Source: Streptomyces acidiscabies
GTDB taxonomy: Bacteria; Actinomycetota; Actinomycetes; Streptomycetales; Streptomycetaceae
Assembly: GCF_020010905.1 (NCBI RefSeq)
Contig: NZ_JAGJBY010000001.1
Location: forward strand, 2,314,001 to 2,378,000
DNA: 64,000 bases
Direction of reading: 5' to 3'
The notes under the pieces: generated by a model
Databases searched by the model: none
Told to the model about the DNA's origin: nothing
Seen by the model: only the letters and a program-made list of their open reading frames with translations
Shown here: piece after piece, positions 17,490 through 27,332 of the stretch
Layout of the letters: each line of letters opens with the position of its first letter
How positions within the stretch are numbered: the first letter of the stretch is position 1
Program-made: the position numbers and the translations under genes

Positions 17490-18162
17490 CGAGCGCCTGC
17501 CCGACCCCCGGTTCCCGCGGTCCCAGGAACCGGGGGTCCGGCGTGAACACCGCGTCCAGCGCCGCCTTGCCCGCCGCGAACACCTCGCGGGTGCCGCCGT
17601 ACAGCCACGTCACGTCGTGCTTCTCGGCCACGCCGACGCCGTACGAGTCGATCCCCGCGGCCTCGCAGAGCGCGACGGCGCGGCGTATGTGGAAGCTCTG
17701 GCTGATCAGCACCGCGCGGTGGACGCCGAAGATCTTCTTCGCGCGCACGCACGAGTCCCACGTGTCGAAGCCCGCGTAGTCGCTCACCACGTGGTCGTCC
17801 GGGACGCCGTGGCGCGTCAGGTACGTGCGCATCGCGTCCGGCTCGTCGTAGTCCTCACGGCTGTTGTCGCCGGTCACCAGGACGACCTTGACGCGGCCCT
17901 CGCGGTAGAGGTCCGCCGCAGCGTTCAGCCTCCCGCGCAGGTACGGGGACGGCTCGCCGTTCCACAGGCCCGCGCCGAAGACGACGGCGACGTCCGTACG
18001 GGGTGCGTCCGCCGTCGTCCCGTACCGGCCGGACGTCGAGACGAACAGCCACGCCGACGGCAGCAGCGCGAGCACGCACACCGCCATCACGGCCTGCACG
18101 AGCCGCCGCTGACCGGCACGCGTACGCGGCAGGCGCGGCCTGCGCAGCGACGGCCTCCGCAT
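17476..18162 (-). CDS. SanA/YdcF-like (DUF218) membrane protein
   Basis: Protein of 228 residues with a basic N-terminus, one transmembrane helix (VMAVCVLALLPSAWLFVST, about residues 25-43) and an external DUF218 domain. Family motifs are visible: VVFGAGLWNGEPSPYL, VLVTGDNS, and HIRRAVALCEAAG. E. coli relatives SanA and ElyC affect envelope integrity and vancomycin sensitivity. ATG 18162 follows GGGAGGGG; an upstream ATG at 18231 would add 23 residues that do not look like a signal. Convergent with, and overlapping, the hydratase gene. Confidence 0.88.
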   Translation of the reverse strand: MRRPSLRRPRLPRTRAGQRRLVQAVMAVCVLALLPSAWLFVSTSGRYGTTADAPRTDVAVVFGAGLWNGEPSPYLRGRLNAAADLYREGRVKVVLVTGDNSREDYDEPDAMRTYLTRHGVPDDHVVSDYAGFDTWDSCVRAKKIFGVHRAVLISQSFHIRRAVALCEAAGIDSYGVGVAEKHDVTWLYGGTREVFAAGKAALDAVFTPDPRFLGPREPGVGQALASAP

Positions 18163-18387
18163 GGACACCCCTCCCCGGACCCTCCCCGGCCCACCCCTGA
18201 CGACGTTCACCAGGCAAGACGCACCCGGCACGGATTAGGTTCACTCACACGCCCCATTCGCCACCCGCCACGCACCAGCCCTCGCGAGAACGCCCTCACA
18301 CCGCCCCCACCCCCACCGTGAACCCCCGGAAAACACCCGTGACGGTCACGCAACCACCCCGCAACGCCCCCGCGCGAGGATCGACCC

Positions 18388-19149
18388 ATGTCCAGTCAGC
18401 TCAGCCGCCTCTCCCGCCGGCGCCCCGCCGCACCCGCGCTCGTGGTCGTCGCCCACGGCAGCCGCGACCCGCGCGCGTTGCGCACGGTCGGCGCCCTCCT
18501 GGACCGCGTCCGCGCGCAGCGCCCCGGTCTGGACGTCCACCTGGGCCACATCGAGCTGAACGAGCCGCTGCTCACCGACACGCTCGCGCGCGTGGGCACG
18601 CAGGACGTCGTCCTGGTCCCCCTCCTGCTGGGCCGGGGCTACCACATCAAGCGCGACATCCCGGAGATGGCGGCGCAGACGCACCCGCACGCACGCGTAG
18701 GGGGAGCGCTGGGCCCGCACCCCCTCCTGATCGACACGCTGGTATCCCGCCTGGAGGAGGCCGGCTGGCCCTCCCGCCCGGACGCCGCGCACGGCGAGAG
18801 CGCCATCGTCCTCGCGGCGGCCGGCTCCCGGGACCCCGACAACGCGGCGGACACCAACCGCACGGCCCACCTCCTCTCGGCCCGCCTGGGCGTCCCGGTG
18901 CTCCCGGCGTACGCCTCGACGGCCGAACCGGCCGTCCCGAAGGCACTGGCCGACCTCCGCGCACGCGGATACACGCGCGTGGCGATCGCCTCGTACTTCA
19001 CGGCCCCCGGCCGCTTCGCGACGGAGTGCGCGCAGGCGGCCCCGTGGATCGTCTCGGCCCCCCTGGGCGCGCACGAGGCGATGGCCCGCCTGGTACTGAC
19101 CCGCTACGACGAGGCGGCGGCGACGGCAGGCACCAGCAAGGCGGCATGA
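18388..19149 (+). CDS. sirohydrochlorin chelatase (CbiX/SirB-like)
   Basis: Metal chelatase of 253 residues with the two-lobed CbiX layout. Metal-binding histidines appear in VVAHGSRDP (N-terminal) and GRGYHIKRDI, and a second half-domain begins with VLAAAGSRDPDN, where the equivalent His is replaced by Ala. It would insert Fe into sirohydrochlorin for sirohaem (nitrite and sulfite reductases) or Co for cobalamin. nirB, a sirohaem enzyme, lies 14 kb away. ATG 18388 follows a GAGGA site. Confidence 0.88.
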   Translation: MSSQLSRLSRRRPAAPALVVVAHGSRDPRALRTVGALLDRVRAQRPGLDVHLGHIELNEPLLTDTLARVGTQDVVLVPLLLGRGYHIKRDIPEMAAQTHPHARVGGALGPHPLLIDTLVSRLEEAGWPSRPDAAHGESAIVLAAAGSRDPDNAADTNRTAHLLSARLGVPVLPAYASTAEPAVPKALADLRARGYTRVAIASYFTAPGRFATECAQAAPWIVSAPLGAHEAMARLVLTRYDEAAATAGTSKAA

Positions 19150-19230
19150 TCCACCCCGCTCCCGCACTTCCGCCCGCCCCGACCCGAGGCGCACAGCCGA
19201 ATTGTCAGTGCCTGCCCGTACTGTCGAAGC

Positions 19231-20553
19231 ATGGAAGGCACCGACCCGCACACCGACCCCGTCCCCGACCAGGCCCCCGCCACCACAGCCGACGCCACCC
19301 CCGCCTACACCCCCTCCGCCTCCGACCGCTGGGCCCCCGAACCGGACAAACGCCCCGGCCGCACCGCCTTCCAGCGCGACCGTGCCCGCCTCCTGCACTC
19401 CTCCGCCCTGCGCAGGCTCGCGGGGAAGACCCAGGTCGTCACCCCGGGCACGCAGGGCCCCGTGTGGGACGCCAGCCCCCGTACCCGCCTCACGCACTCC
19501 CTGGAGTGCGCCCAGGTCGGCAGGGAACTCGGCGCGGCCCTCGGCTGTGACCCCGACCTCGTCGAGGCGGCCTGCCTGGCGCACGACCTGGGCCACCCGC
19601 CCTTCGGCCACAACGGCGAACAGGCGCTGAACGACTTCGCGAAGGACTGCGGCGGCTTCGAGGGCAACGCCCAGTCCCTGCGCCTGCTGACCCGCATCGA
19701 ACCGAAGCGCTTCACCCCGGAGGGCTCGGTAGGCCTGAACCTCACGCGCGCGACGCTGGACGCGGCGACGAAGTACCCCTGGCCGCGAGGCGAGCACCCC
19801 ACGGACCCGACGTCCCCCAAGTTCGGCGTGTACGACGACGACCGCCCGGTCTTCGACTGGATCCGCAAGGAGTCCCCCGGCACGCGCGCGTGCTTCGAGG
19901 CCCAGGTCATGGACTGGTCGGACGACGTGGCCTACTCGGTGCACGACGTGGAGGACGGCCTGCACGCGGGCCACATCGCCCCGGCCGCCCTGTCCGCGCG
20001 CGCGGAACGCGAGGAGATCTTCCGCGTGGCGGTGGGCCGTTACGTCCCCGCGGACACGGATCCGGCCGAACTCGCCGCAGCCCTGGACCGCCTCCTCGCG
20101 CAGGAGTGGTGGCCGCACGGCTACGACGGCACGGCGGTCGCCCAGGCCCGCCTGAAGGACGCGACGAGCCAGCTGATCGGCCGCTTCTGCCTGGCCGCCG
20201 AAGGCGCCACCCGCGTGCGCTACGGCACCGGCCGCCTCACGCGCTACGCCGCCGAACTCGTCGTCCCGCACGAGACCCGCCTGGAGTGCGCCGTCCTCAA
20301 GGCGGTCGCCGACCGGTACGTCATGCAGCGCGCCGAACAGGAGCGCCTGCGCGCCGACCAGCGGATCGTCATCACGGAACTCGCCGAGGCCCTCACCGCG
20401 CGGGCGCCGTACGGCCTCGACCCCCAGTTCCACGCGCTGTACGTCAAGGCGGCGGACGACCACGCCCGCGAACGGGTGATCGTGGACCAGATAGCGTCCC
20501 TCACCGACGCGTCCGCGAGAGCCCTGCACACACGGCTGACGGGCCGCCCCTGA
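19231..20553 (+). CDS. dgt: deoxyguanosinetriphosphate triphosphohydrolase-like dNTPase
   Basis: HD-domain dNTP triphosphohydrolase of 440 residues that releases triphosphate from dGTP or other dNTPs. Metal ligands of the HD superfamily are visible: RLTHSLE, then [14 protein letters not shown] and a later [13 protein letters not shown] segment. The usual N-terminal signature [20 protein letters not shown] is present. The first 35 residues are acidic and proline-rich and probably disordered. It lies upstream of dnaG with one oxidoreductase gene between, fitting a replication-linked cluster. Confidence 0.95.
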   Translation: MEGTDPHTDPVPDQAPATTADATPAYTPSASDRWAPEPDKRPGRTAFQRDRARLLHSSALRRLAGKTQVVTPGTQGPVWDASPRTRLTHSLECAQVGRELGAALGCDPDLVEAACLAHDLGHPPFGHNGEQALNDFAKDCGGFEGNAQSLRLLTRIEPKRFTPEGSVGLNLTRATLDAATKYPWPRGEHPTDPTSPKFGVYDDDRPVFDWIRKESPGTRACFEAQVMDWSDDVAYSVHDVEDGLHAGHIAPAALSARAEREEIFRVAVGRYVPADTDPAELAAALDRLLAQEWWPHGYDGTAVAQARLKDATSQLIGRFCLAAEGATRVRYGTGRLTRYAAELVVPHETRLECAVLKAVADRYVMQRAEQERLRADQRIVITELAEALTARAPYGLDPQFHALYVKAADDHARERVIVDQIASLTDASARALHTRLTGRP

Positions 20554-20641
20554 GATCGCCCCGACGGGGCACTACCCCTTCCCCCCGAACGTTGCGTGCG
20601 GGACGCTCGCATGTGGCGACACCCTTACGAGGAGGCATCAA

Positions 20642-21898
20642 GTGGTCGACGCGGATCAGACATTCGTCATCGTCGGAGGTGGCCTGGCCGGTGCCAAGGC
20701 GGCCGAGACGCTCCGTGCGGAGGGCTTCACCGGGCGCGTGATACTGATCGGCGACGAGCGTGACCACCCCTACGAGCGCCCCCCGCTCTCCAAGGGCTAC
20801 CTCCTCGGTAAAGAGGAGCGCGACAGCGTCTTCGTCCACGAACCGGCCTGGTACGCGCAGAACGACATCGAACTGCACCTCGGCCAGACGGTCACCGCGA
20901 TCGACCGCGAGGCCCACGCGGTCCGCCTCGGCGACGGCACCCTGATCGCGTACGACAAGCTCCTCCTCGCGACCGGCGCAGAGCCGCGCCGCCTGGACGT
21001 CCCCGGCACCGGCCTCGCCGGCGTCCACCACCTGCGCCGCCTCGCGCACGCCGAGCGCCTCAGGCACGTCCTCAAGGCCCTCGGCCGCGACAACGGCCAC
21101 CTGGTGATCGCGGGCGCCGGCTGGATCGGCCTGGAGGTCGCCGCGGCGGCGCGCACGTACGGCGCCGAGGTCACCGTCGTCGAACCCGAACCGACGCCCC
21201 TGCACGGCGTCCTGGGCCCCGAACTGGGCCAGCTCTTCGCCGACCTGCACGCCGAGCACGGCGTCCGCTTCCACTTCGGCGCCCGCCTCACCGAAATCAC
21301 CGGCCAGGACGGCATGGTCCTCGCGGTGCGCACGGACGACGGCGAGGAGCACCCGGCGCACGACGTGCTCGCGGCGATCGGCGCGGCCCCGCGCACGGGC
21401 CTCGCCGAGGCGGCCGGACTCACGCTCGCCGACCGTGCGCACGGCGGCGGCATCGAGGTCGACGCGAGCCTGCGCACCTCCGACCCGGACATCTACGCCG
21501 CCGGCGACGTCGCCGCGTTCCCGTTCGCCGACGCGCGCCTGCGCGTGGAGCACTGGGCCAACGCCCTCAACGGCGGACCGGCCGCCGCGCGCGCGATGCT
21601 CGGCAAGGACGTCACGTACGACCGGGTGCCGTACTTCTTCTCCGACCAGTACGACCTGGGGATGGAGTACAGCGGGTGGGCGCCGCCCGGCTCGTACGAC
21701 CAGGTCGTCATCCGCGGGGACGCCGGGAAGCGGGAGTTCATCGCGTTCTGGCTGAGCGAGGGCCGGGTCCTGGCCGGGATGAACGTGAACGTGTGGGATG
21801 TCACAGAACACATCCAGCGGCTGATCCAGAGCGGCGCCCCGCTCGACCCGGACGCCCTCGCGAACCCGGGCACACCCCTGGAGACCCTGGTCGTCTGA
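20642..21898 (+). CDS. FAD-dependent ferredoxin reductase-type oxidoreductase
   Basis: Flavoprotein of 418 residues. It has an N-terminal FAD-binding motif (VIVGGGLAGAKAAETL), the NAD-binding motif (VIAGAGWIGLEVAAAA) and the second FAD motif (DIYAAGDVAAFP), plus a reductase C-terminal domain (FSDQYDLGMEYSGW). It most resembles NAD(P)H-ferredoxin or rhodocoxin/putidaredoxin reductases that feed P450s or dioxygenases. No ferredoxin gene is adjacent. GTG 20642 follows GAGGAGGC. Confidence 0.92.
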   Translation: MVDADQTFVIVGGGLAGAKAAETLRAEGFTGRVILIGDERDHPYERPPLSKGYLLGKEERDSVFVHEPAWYAQNDIELHLGQTVTAIDREAHAVRLGDGTLIAYDKLLLATGAEPRRLDVPGTGLAGVHHLRRLAHAERLRHVLKALGRDNGHLVIAGAGWIGLEVAAAARTYGAEVTVVEPEPTPLHGVLGPELGQLFADLHAEHGVRFHFGARLTEITGQDGMVLAVRTDDGEEHPAHDVLAAIGAAPRTGLAEAAGLTLADRAHGGGIEVDASLRTSDPDIYAAGDVAAFPFADARLRVEHWANALNGGPAAARAMLGKDVTYDRVPYFFSDQYDLGMEYSGWAPPGSYDQVVIRGDAGKREFIAFWLSEGRVLAGMNVNVWDVTEHIQRLIQSGAPLDPDALANPGTPLETLVV

Positions 21899-21956
21899 GC
21901 CCGGACGGGGGCCGCCTCGGCACCGGAGTGTCGGTCGGCCCCCGTAGAATTCCCGC

Positions 21957-23855
21957 GTGGCAGGACGGATCAACGACGAGGACGTGAAGGCGGTACGGGA
22001 CGCGGTCCCGATCGACGCCGTGGTCTCCGAGTACCTCCAACTGCGCAACGCGGGCGGCGGCAACCTCAAGGGCCTGTGCCCCTTCCACGACGAGAAGTCC
22101 CCGTCGTTCCAGGTCAGCCCCAGCAAGGGCCTCTTCCACTGCTTCGGCTGCCAGGAGGGCGGCGACACCATCACGTTCGTGATGAAGGTCGACCACCTCA
22201 CGTTCTCCGAGTCGGTCGAGCGCCTCGCCGCGCGCGCGGGGATCACGCTGCGGTACGAGGAGGGCGGCTACAACCCCTCCCACCAGCGCGGCGAACGCAT
22301 CCGCCTGGTCGAGGCCCACAAGATCGCCGCCGAGTGGTACGCCGAACAGCTCGCCACCAGCCCCGAGGCCGACACCGGCCGCATGTTCCTCGCCGAGCGC
22401 GGCTTCGACCAGGCCGCCGCCCTCCACTTCGGCGTCGGCTACAGCCCGCAGGGCTGGGACCACCTCACCCGCTTCCTGCGCGGCAAGGGCTTCAGCGACC
22501 GCGAACTCACCCTCTCCGGCATCTCCCAGGAGGGCCGCCGCGGCCCCATCGACCGCTTCCGGGGCCGTCTGATGTGGCCCATCCGCGACATCGGCGGCGA
22601 CGTCGTCGGCTTCGGCGCGCGCAAGCTGTACGAGGCCGACACCGGCCCCAAGTACCTGAACACGCCGGACACCCCGATCTACAAGAAGTCCCAGGTCCTG
22701 TACGGCATCGACCTCGCCAAGCAGGCGATCGCGAAGTCCAGCCGCGCGGTCGTCGTCGAGGGCTACACCGACGTCATGGCCTGCCATCTCGCGGGCGTCC
22801 CGACCGCCATCGCGACCTGCGGTACGGCCTTCGGCGGCGAGCACATCAAGATCCTGCGCCGCCTCCTGATGGACAACGGCAGCGCGCGCGTCATCTTCAC
22901 CTTCGACGGCGACGCGGCGGGCCAGAAGGCCGCCCTGCGCGCCTTCGAGGACGACCAGAAGTTCGCCGCCGAGACGTACATCGCGATCGCCCCCGACGGC
23001 ATGGACCCCTGCGAACTGCGCCTCGCGAAGGGCGACGAGGCGGTCGCCGACCTCGCCGAACCCCGCACGCCGCTCTTCGAGTTCGCGCTGCGGCAGATCG
23101 TCGCCCGCTACGACCTCGACACGCCGGGAGGCCGCGCCGCCGCGCTCGACGAGGCCGCCCCCGTCGTCGCCCGCATCAAGAACAGCGGCGCCCAGCACGA
23201 GGTCGCCGTCCAGCTCGCGGGCCTGCTCGGCATCCTCGACACCCAGTTCGTCGTCAAGCGGGTGGCCCAGATCGCCCGCTGGGCCCGGGGCAAGGGCGAC
23301 GCCCCGGGGCAGGCGGGCCGCTCGCGCCAGCCGTACGAGGAGAGCCCCCGCCCCGCGCTCAAGGGCCCGGCCCTCCAACTGCGCAACCCCGTCTACGCGA
23401 CCGAGCGCGAGCTCGTCAAACTCGCCCTCCAGCGCCCCGAGTTGGTCTCCCCGGCCTTCGACGCGTACGGCGTGGACGAGTTCACCTGCGCCCCCTACGC
23501 CGCCGTCCGCCAGGCCATCCTGGACGCGGGCGGCGCCGAGTACGGCACCGAGGACGCGCAGGACTACCTGATGTGCGTGCGCGAGGTCGCCCCCGACGAC
23601 ACGGTCCGCGCGATGGTCACCGAACTCGCCGTCGAGCCGATCATGCGCCGCACCGTCGACGACGTGTACGCGGGCGCCCAGCTGGTCACCGTCCGCCGCC
23701 GCGCCGTGGAACGCCGCATCCACGACATCCAGTCCCAGCTGACCCGCCTCGCCACAGCCGGCGACCCCGCCCAACTGGCCGCCGTCCAGAACGAGTTGTG
23801 GGTCCTCCAGGAGTACGACCGGGCGTTGCAGGCGCACGGCGTCATCGCTCTCTGA
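21957..23855 (+). CDS. dnaG: DNA primase DnaG
   Basis: Replicative primase of 632 residues that makes RNA primers at the fork. The CHC2 zinc finger is complete (Cys41, His44, Cys62, Cys65). The TOPRIM domain shows [10 protein letters not shown] and [10 protein letters not shown] with the acidic metal ligands. The C-terminal helical region (from about residue 480) fits the DnaB-interaction domain. GTG 21957 is the start. It is followed by hrdA after 413 bases, the order known from S. coelicolor. Confidence 0.97.
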   Translation: MAGRINDEDVKAVRDAVPIDAVVSEYLQLRNAGGGNLKGLCPFHDEKSPSFQVSPSKGLFHCFGCQEGGDTITFVMKVDHLTFSESVERLAARAGITLRYEEGGYNPSHQRGERIRLVEAHKIAAEWYAEQLATSPEADTGRMFLAERGFDQAAALHFGVGYSPQGWDHLTRFLRGKGFSDRELTLSGISQEGRRGPIDRFRGRLMWPIRDIGGDVVGFGARKLYEADTGPKYLNTPDTPIYKKSQVLYGIDLAKQAIAKSSRAVVVEGYTDVMACHLAGVPTAIATCGTAFGGEHIKILRRLLMDNGSARVIFTFDGDAAGQKAALRAFEDDQKFAAETYIAIAPDGMDPCELRLAKGDEAVADLAEPRTPLFEFALRQIVARYDLDTPGGRAAALDEAAPVVARIKNSGAQHEVAVQLAGLLGILDTQFVVKRVAQIARWARGKGDAPGQAGRSRQPYEESPRPALKGPALQLRNPVYATERELVKLALQRPELVSPAFDAYGVDEFTCAPYAAVRQAILDAGGAEYGTEDAQDYLMCVREVAPDDTVRAMVTELAVEPIMRRTVDDVYAGAQLVTVRRRAVERRIHDIQSQLTRLATAGDPAQLAAVQNELWVLQEYDRALQAHGVIAL

Positions 23856-24268
23856 GCGGGAGCCCGCCACACCGAAGCCCTGTACGGCCTCCTCGACGGC
23901 TTTCGCGATGCCGCCGGACACCCGGGCCGCCCGAGGGCCACGAAGCCCCCAGAGGCGCGGTACGACGCCGACACCGAGGTCACCCGCCGAGCGCGTCCGG
24001 CACACGCCGCCGACTCGATCTTCAGTCACCGTCCGGTCACGTCCCGGACTCAAAAAGTCACCGCACGCCCCTCGTGGCGGCGATGTGTCGTACCCCACAC
24101 TGGGTGGCGGTGCCTGAGTACTCGGAGCGCGGCCGATCCGTCCCCCACGGAACCCCCACCCAGGCCGACGCTCACCGCGTACGGGACGGACTGCGGCGAG
24201 GCCGTCCACTCCGCCCCCGAAGTACCGCTGTCGTACCCCTGGCAGCGATCATCCTGGAGGTCGCCCCC
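23856..24268 (+). other. long 5' region of hrdA, no clear gene
   Basis: 413 bases between dnaG and hrdA. I see no start with a ribosome site and good codon bias. It should carry the hrdA promoter(s). Possible elements include GTGTCGTACCCCACAC (24083-24098), which has ends that pair, and repeated GTCAC words at 24036 and 24057. None is decisive. Confidence 0.4.
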
Positions 24269-25357
24269 GTGCAGACCCAGACGCTCACCCAGACCGACGT
24301 CAGTACCGAAGCGGAGCCCGACGCCGAGGCCGAGGCGCTGGCCGCGGTGCCCGCGCAGGGCGCCGCCGCGCACCATCCCGAGGCGGGCCCGCCGACGGAG
24401 GAGATCGACGAACCCCCCGAGCGGATCCGCCCCGCCGACACCGGCGGACCCTCCTCCGACCTGTTCCGCCAGTACCTCCGCGAGATCGGCCGCATCCCGC
24501 TGCTGACGGCGGTCGAGGAGGTCGAGCTGGCGCGGCGCGTCGAGGCGGGCCTGTTCGCCGAGGAGAAGCTCCTCAACACCCCTGACCTGGACAGCCAGTT
24601 GGCGCTGGACCTGGACCGGCTCGTGGTCATGGGCCGGATGGCCAAGCGCCGCCTCATCGAGGCGAACCTGCGGCTCGTCGTCTCCGTCGCCAAGCGGTAC
24701 GTCGGCCGCGGCCTGACCATGCTCGACCTCGTCCAGGAGGGCAACCTCGGCCTGATCCGCGCCGTCGAGAAGTTCGACTACGCGCGCGGGTACAAGTTCT
24801 CGACGTACGCCACCTGGTGGATCCGCCAGGCGATGTCCCGGGCCCTCGCCGACCAGGCCCGGACCATCCGCGTCCCCGTCCACGTCGTCGAACTCATCAA
24901 CCGTGTCGTACGCGTTCAGCGCCGCATGCTCCAGGAGCGCGGCTACGAACCGACACCGGAAGAGGTGGCCGCCCAGCTCGACCTCGCCCCCGCGCGCGTC
25001 GGCGAGGTCCTGAGGCTCGCCCAGGAGCCCGTCTCCCTCCACGCACCCGTGGGCGAGGAGGACGACGTGGCCCTGGGCGACCTCATCGAGGACGGCGACG
25101 CCGCGAGCCCCGTCGAATCCGCCGCGTTCCTGCTGCTCAGGGAGCACCTGGAGGCGGTGCTGTCGACGCTGGGGGAGCGCGAGCGCAAGGTCGTCCAGCT
25201 GCGGTACGGGCTCGCCGACGGCCGGCCGCGCACGCTGGAGGAGATCGGCCGGATCTTCGGCGTGACGCGCGAGCGGATCCGGCAGATCGAGTCCAAGACC
25301 CTCAACAAACTCAGGGACCACGCGTTCGCGGACCAGCTGAGGGGATACCTGGACTGA
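24269..25357 (+). CDS. hrdA: RNA polymerase principal-like sigma factor HrdA
   Basis: Group 2 sigma-70 factor of 362 residues. An acidic, Ala/Pro-rich N-terminal 65 residues is followed by region 1.2 ([18 protein letters not shown]), 2 ([40 protein letters not shown]), 3 and 4 ([18 protein letters not shown]). It lacks the long non-conserved N-terminus of HrdB. Position after dnaG identifies it as hrdA by known gene order. GTG 24269 follows GGAGG by eight bases; longer in-frame starts upstream only translate dnaG in another frame. A terminator hairpin follows. Confidence 0.93.
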   Translation: MQTQTLTQTDVSTEAEPDAEAEALAAVPAQGAAAHHPEAGPPTEEIDEPPERIRPADTGGPSSDLFRQYLREIGRIPLLTAVEEVELARRVEAGLFAEEKLLNTPDLDSQLALDLDRLVVMGRMAKRRLIEANLRLVVSVAKRYVGRGLTMLDLVQEGNLGLIRAVEKFDYARGYKFSTYATWWIRQAMSRALADQARTIRVPVHVVELINRVVRVQRRMLQERGYEPTPEEVAAQLDLAPARVGEVLRLAQEPVSLHAPVGEEDDVALGDLIEDGDAASPVESAAFLLLREHLEAVLSTLGERERKVVQLRYGLADGRPRTLEEIGRIFGVTRERIRQIESKTLNKLRDHAFADQLRGYLD

Positions 25358-25360
25358 GAC

Positions 25361-25389
25361 GGGGTGCCGTACCTGCCGGACGGCACCCC
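25361..25389. terminator. bidirectional terminator hairpin
   Basis: Perfect 10-base stem GGGGTGCCGT / ACGGCACCCC with a 9-base loop, between convergent hrdA and the ABC exporter operon. Confidence 0.8.
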
Positions 25390-25403
25390 AACCCCCGTAA
25401 ACT

Positions 25404-27332
25404 TCAGTCGACTTCGGCGACCGCCTCCGCGAACTGCGCCTTGTACAGCCGCGCATAGGCGCCGCCCGACTCCAGCAGCTCGCTGTGCGAGCCCTGTTCG
25501 ACGATCGACCCGTTCTCCATGACGAGGATCGTGTCCGCGTCCCGGATCGTCGACAGCCGGTGCGCGATGACGAACGACGTCCGCCCGTGCGCCAGTTTGG
25601 CCATCGCCTTCTGGATCAGCACCTCCGTACGGGTGTCGACGGAGGACGTCGCCTCGTCGAGGACGAGGATCACCGGGTCGGACAGGAACGCGCGCGCGAT
25701 GGTGATGAGCTGCTTCTCACCGGCGCTGACCCCGCTGCCCTCGTCGTCGATGACGGTGTCGTACCCGTCGGGCAGCGTCCGCACGAACCGGTCCGCGTGG
25801 GCCGCGCGCGCCGCCTCCTCGATCTCCCCGCGCGTGACGTCGCGCGAGGCGCCGTACGCGATGTTCTCGGCGATCGTCCCGCCGAACAGCCACGTGTCCT
25901 GGAGGACCATCCCGATCCCGGCGCGCAGGTCGTCGCGGGACATGCGGGCCACGTCGACGCCGTCGAGCGTGATGCGCCCGGCGGAGACGTCGTAGAACCG
26001 CATGAGGAGGTTGACCAGGGTCGTCTTGCCCGCGCCGGTGGGGCCGACGATGGCGACCGTGTGGCCGGGTTCGACGGTCAGCGACAGGTCCTCGATGAGC
26101 GGCTTGTCGGGGTCGTACCGGAAGGACACGCCCTCCAGCGCGACGCGCCCGCGCAGTTCGGCGGGGCGCTCGGAGTCCTTCGCGTCCGCCTCCTGCTCGT
26201 CCGCGTCGAGGAGCTCGAAGATCCGCTCGGCCGACGCCACCCCGGACTGCACCAGGTTGGCCATCGACGCGACCTGCGTGAGCGGCATCGAGAACTGGCG
26301 CGAGTACTGGATGAACGCCTGCACGTCCCCGATGGACAGCGACCCGGACGCCACCCGCAGCCCGCCCACGACCGCCACCAGCACGTAGTTGATGTTGGAC
26401 ACGAACATCATCAGCGGCTGCATGATCCCGCTGTTGAACTGCGCCTTGAACCCCGCCTCGTACAGCGCGTCGTTCTGCTCGGCGAACTGCTGCGCGGACT
26501 CCCGCTGCCGCCCGAAGACCTTCACCAGCGTGTGCCCGGTGTACATCTCCTCGATGTGCGCGTTGAGCTGACCGGTGGTCCGCCACTGCTGCACGAAGTG
26601 CGGCTGCGACCGCTTGCCGATGCGCGTCGCGACGAGCGCCGACAGCGGCACCGTCACCAGCGCGACCAGCGCGAGCAGCCACGACACCCAGAACATCATC
26701 GCGAGCACGCCGATGATGGTCAGCAGGGAGTTGATCAGCTGCCCCATGGACTGCTGGAGCGTCTGCCCGATGTTGTCGATGTCGTTCGTCGCCCGCGACA
26801 GCACCTCCCCGCGCTGCCGTTTGTCGAAGTACGACAACGGGAGCCGCGACAGCTTCGTCTGCACGTCCTCCCGCATCCGGAACACCGTCCGGTTGACGGC
26901 CTTGTTGACGAGCCGCGTCGCGACCGCCATCAGCAGACCGGCGATCACGAACACGCCGACGGCGATCCCGAGGACCTCCCCCACGGCCCCGAAGTCGATG
27001 CCCTTGCCGGGCGTGAAGTCCGTCGACCTGAGCATGTCCGCGACGGACGACTGCCCGTGGTCCCGCATCCCCTGGAGGACCTGTTCCTTGGACTCCCCGG
27101 CCGGCATCTGCCGCCCGATGATCCCCGCGAACACCAGGTCGGTCGCCTGCCCGAGGATCTTCGGACCGACGACGTTCAGCCCCACGCTGATCACGACGCA
27201 CACCAGCAGCGCGTAGACCGTGAGGCGCTCCGGCTTGAAGTACCCGACCAGCCGCTTCCCGGACACCTTGAAGTCCAGCGACCGGCTGTCGGGTCCCGTA
27301 CCGGCCATCATGCGTGCCGCAGGCCCGGCCAT
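25404..27332 (-). CDS. ABC exporter half-transporter, consensus-site subunit
   Basis: Type IV ABC half-transporter of 642 residues: six transmembrane helices (about residues 35-350) and a nucleotide-binding domain with Walker A (GPTGAGKTT), a signature (VSAGEKQ in place of VSGGQ) and Walker B with catalytic Glu (VLVLDEATSSVD), plus the switch His. It forms a heterodimer with the product of the upstream gene, whose stop overlaps this ATG by one base (TGATG). Substrate unknown; relatives export drugs, lipids or peptides. Known in S. coelicolor next to hrdA. Confidence 0.95.
   Translation of the reverse strand: MAGPAARMMAGTGPDSRSLDFKVSGKRLVGYFKPERLTVYALLVCVVISVGLNVVGPKILGQATDLVFAGIIGRQMPAGESKEQVLQGMRDHGQSSVADMLRSTDFTPGKGIDFGAVGEVLGIAVGVFVIAGLLMAVATRLVNKAVNRTVFRMREDVQTKLSRLPLSYFDKRQRGEVLSRATNDIDNIGQTLQQSMGQLINSLLTIIGVLAMMFWVSWLLALVALVTVPLSALVATRIGKRSQPHFVQQWRTTGQLNAHIEEMYTGHTLVKVFGRQRESAQQFAEQNDALYEAGFKAQFNSGIMQPLMMFVSNINYVLVAVVGGLRVASGSLSIGDVQAFIQYSRQFSMPLTQVASMANLVQSGVASAERIFELLDADEQEADAKDSERPAELRGRVALEGVSFRYDPDKPLIEDLSLTVEPGHTVAIVGPTGAGKTTLVNLLMRFYDVSAGRITLDGVDVARMSRDDLRAGIGMVLQDTWLFGGTIAENIAYGASRDVTRGEIEEAARAAHADRFVRTLPDGYDTVIDDEGSGVSAGEKQLITIARAFLSDPVILVLDEATSSVDTRTEVLIQKAMAKLAHGRTSFVIAHRLSTIRDADTILVMENGSIVEQGSHSELLESGGAYARLYKAQFAEAVAEVD

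Noticed and set aside
22076..24268. Very long frame upstream of and in phase with hrdA
   Set aside because: It crosses dnaG in another frame with Arg/Pro/Gly-rich nonsense; the hrdA start at 24269 has its own ribosome site.
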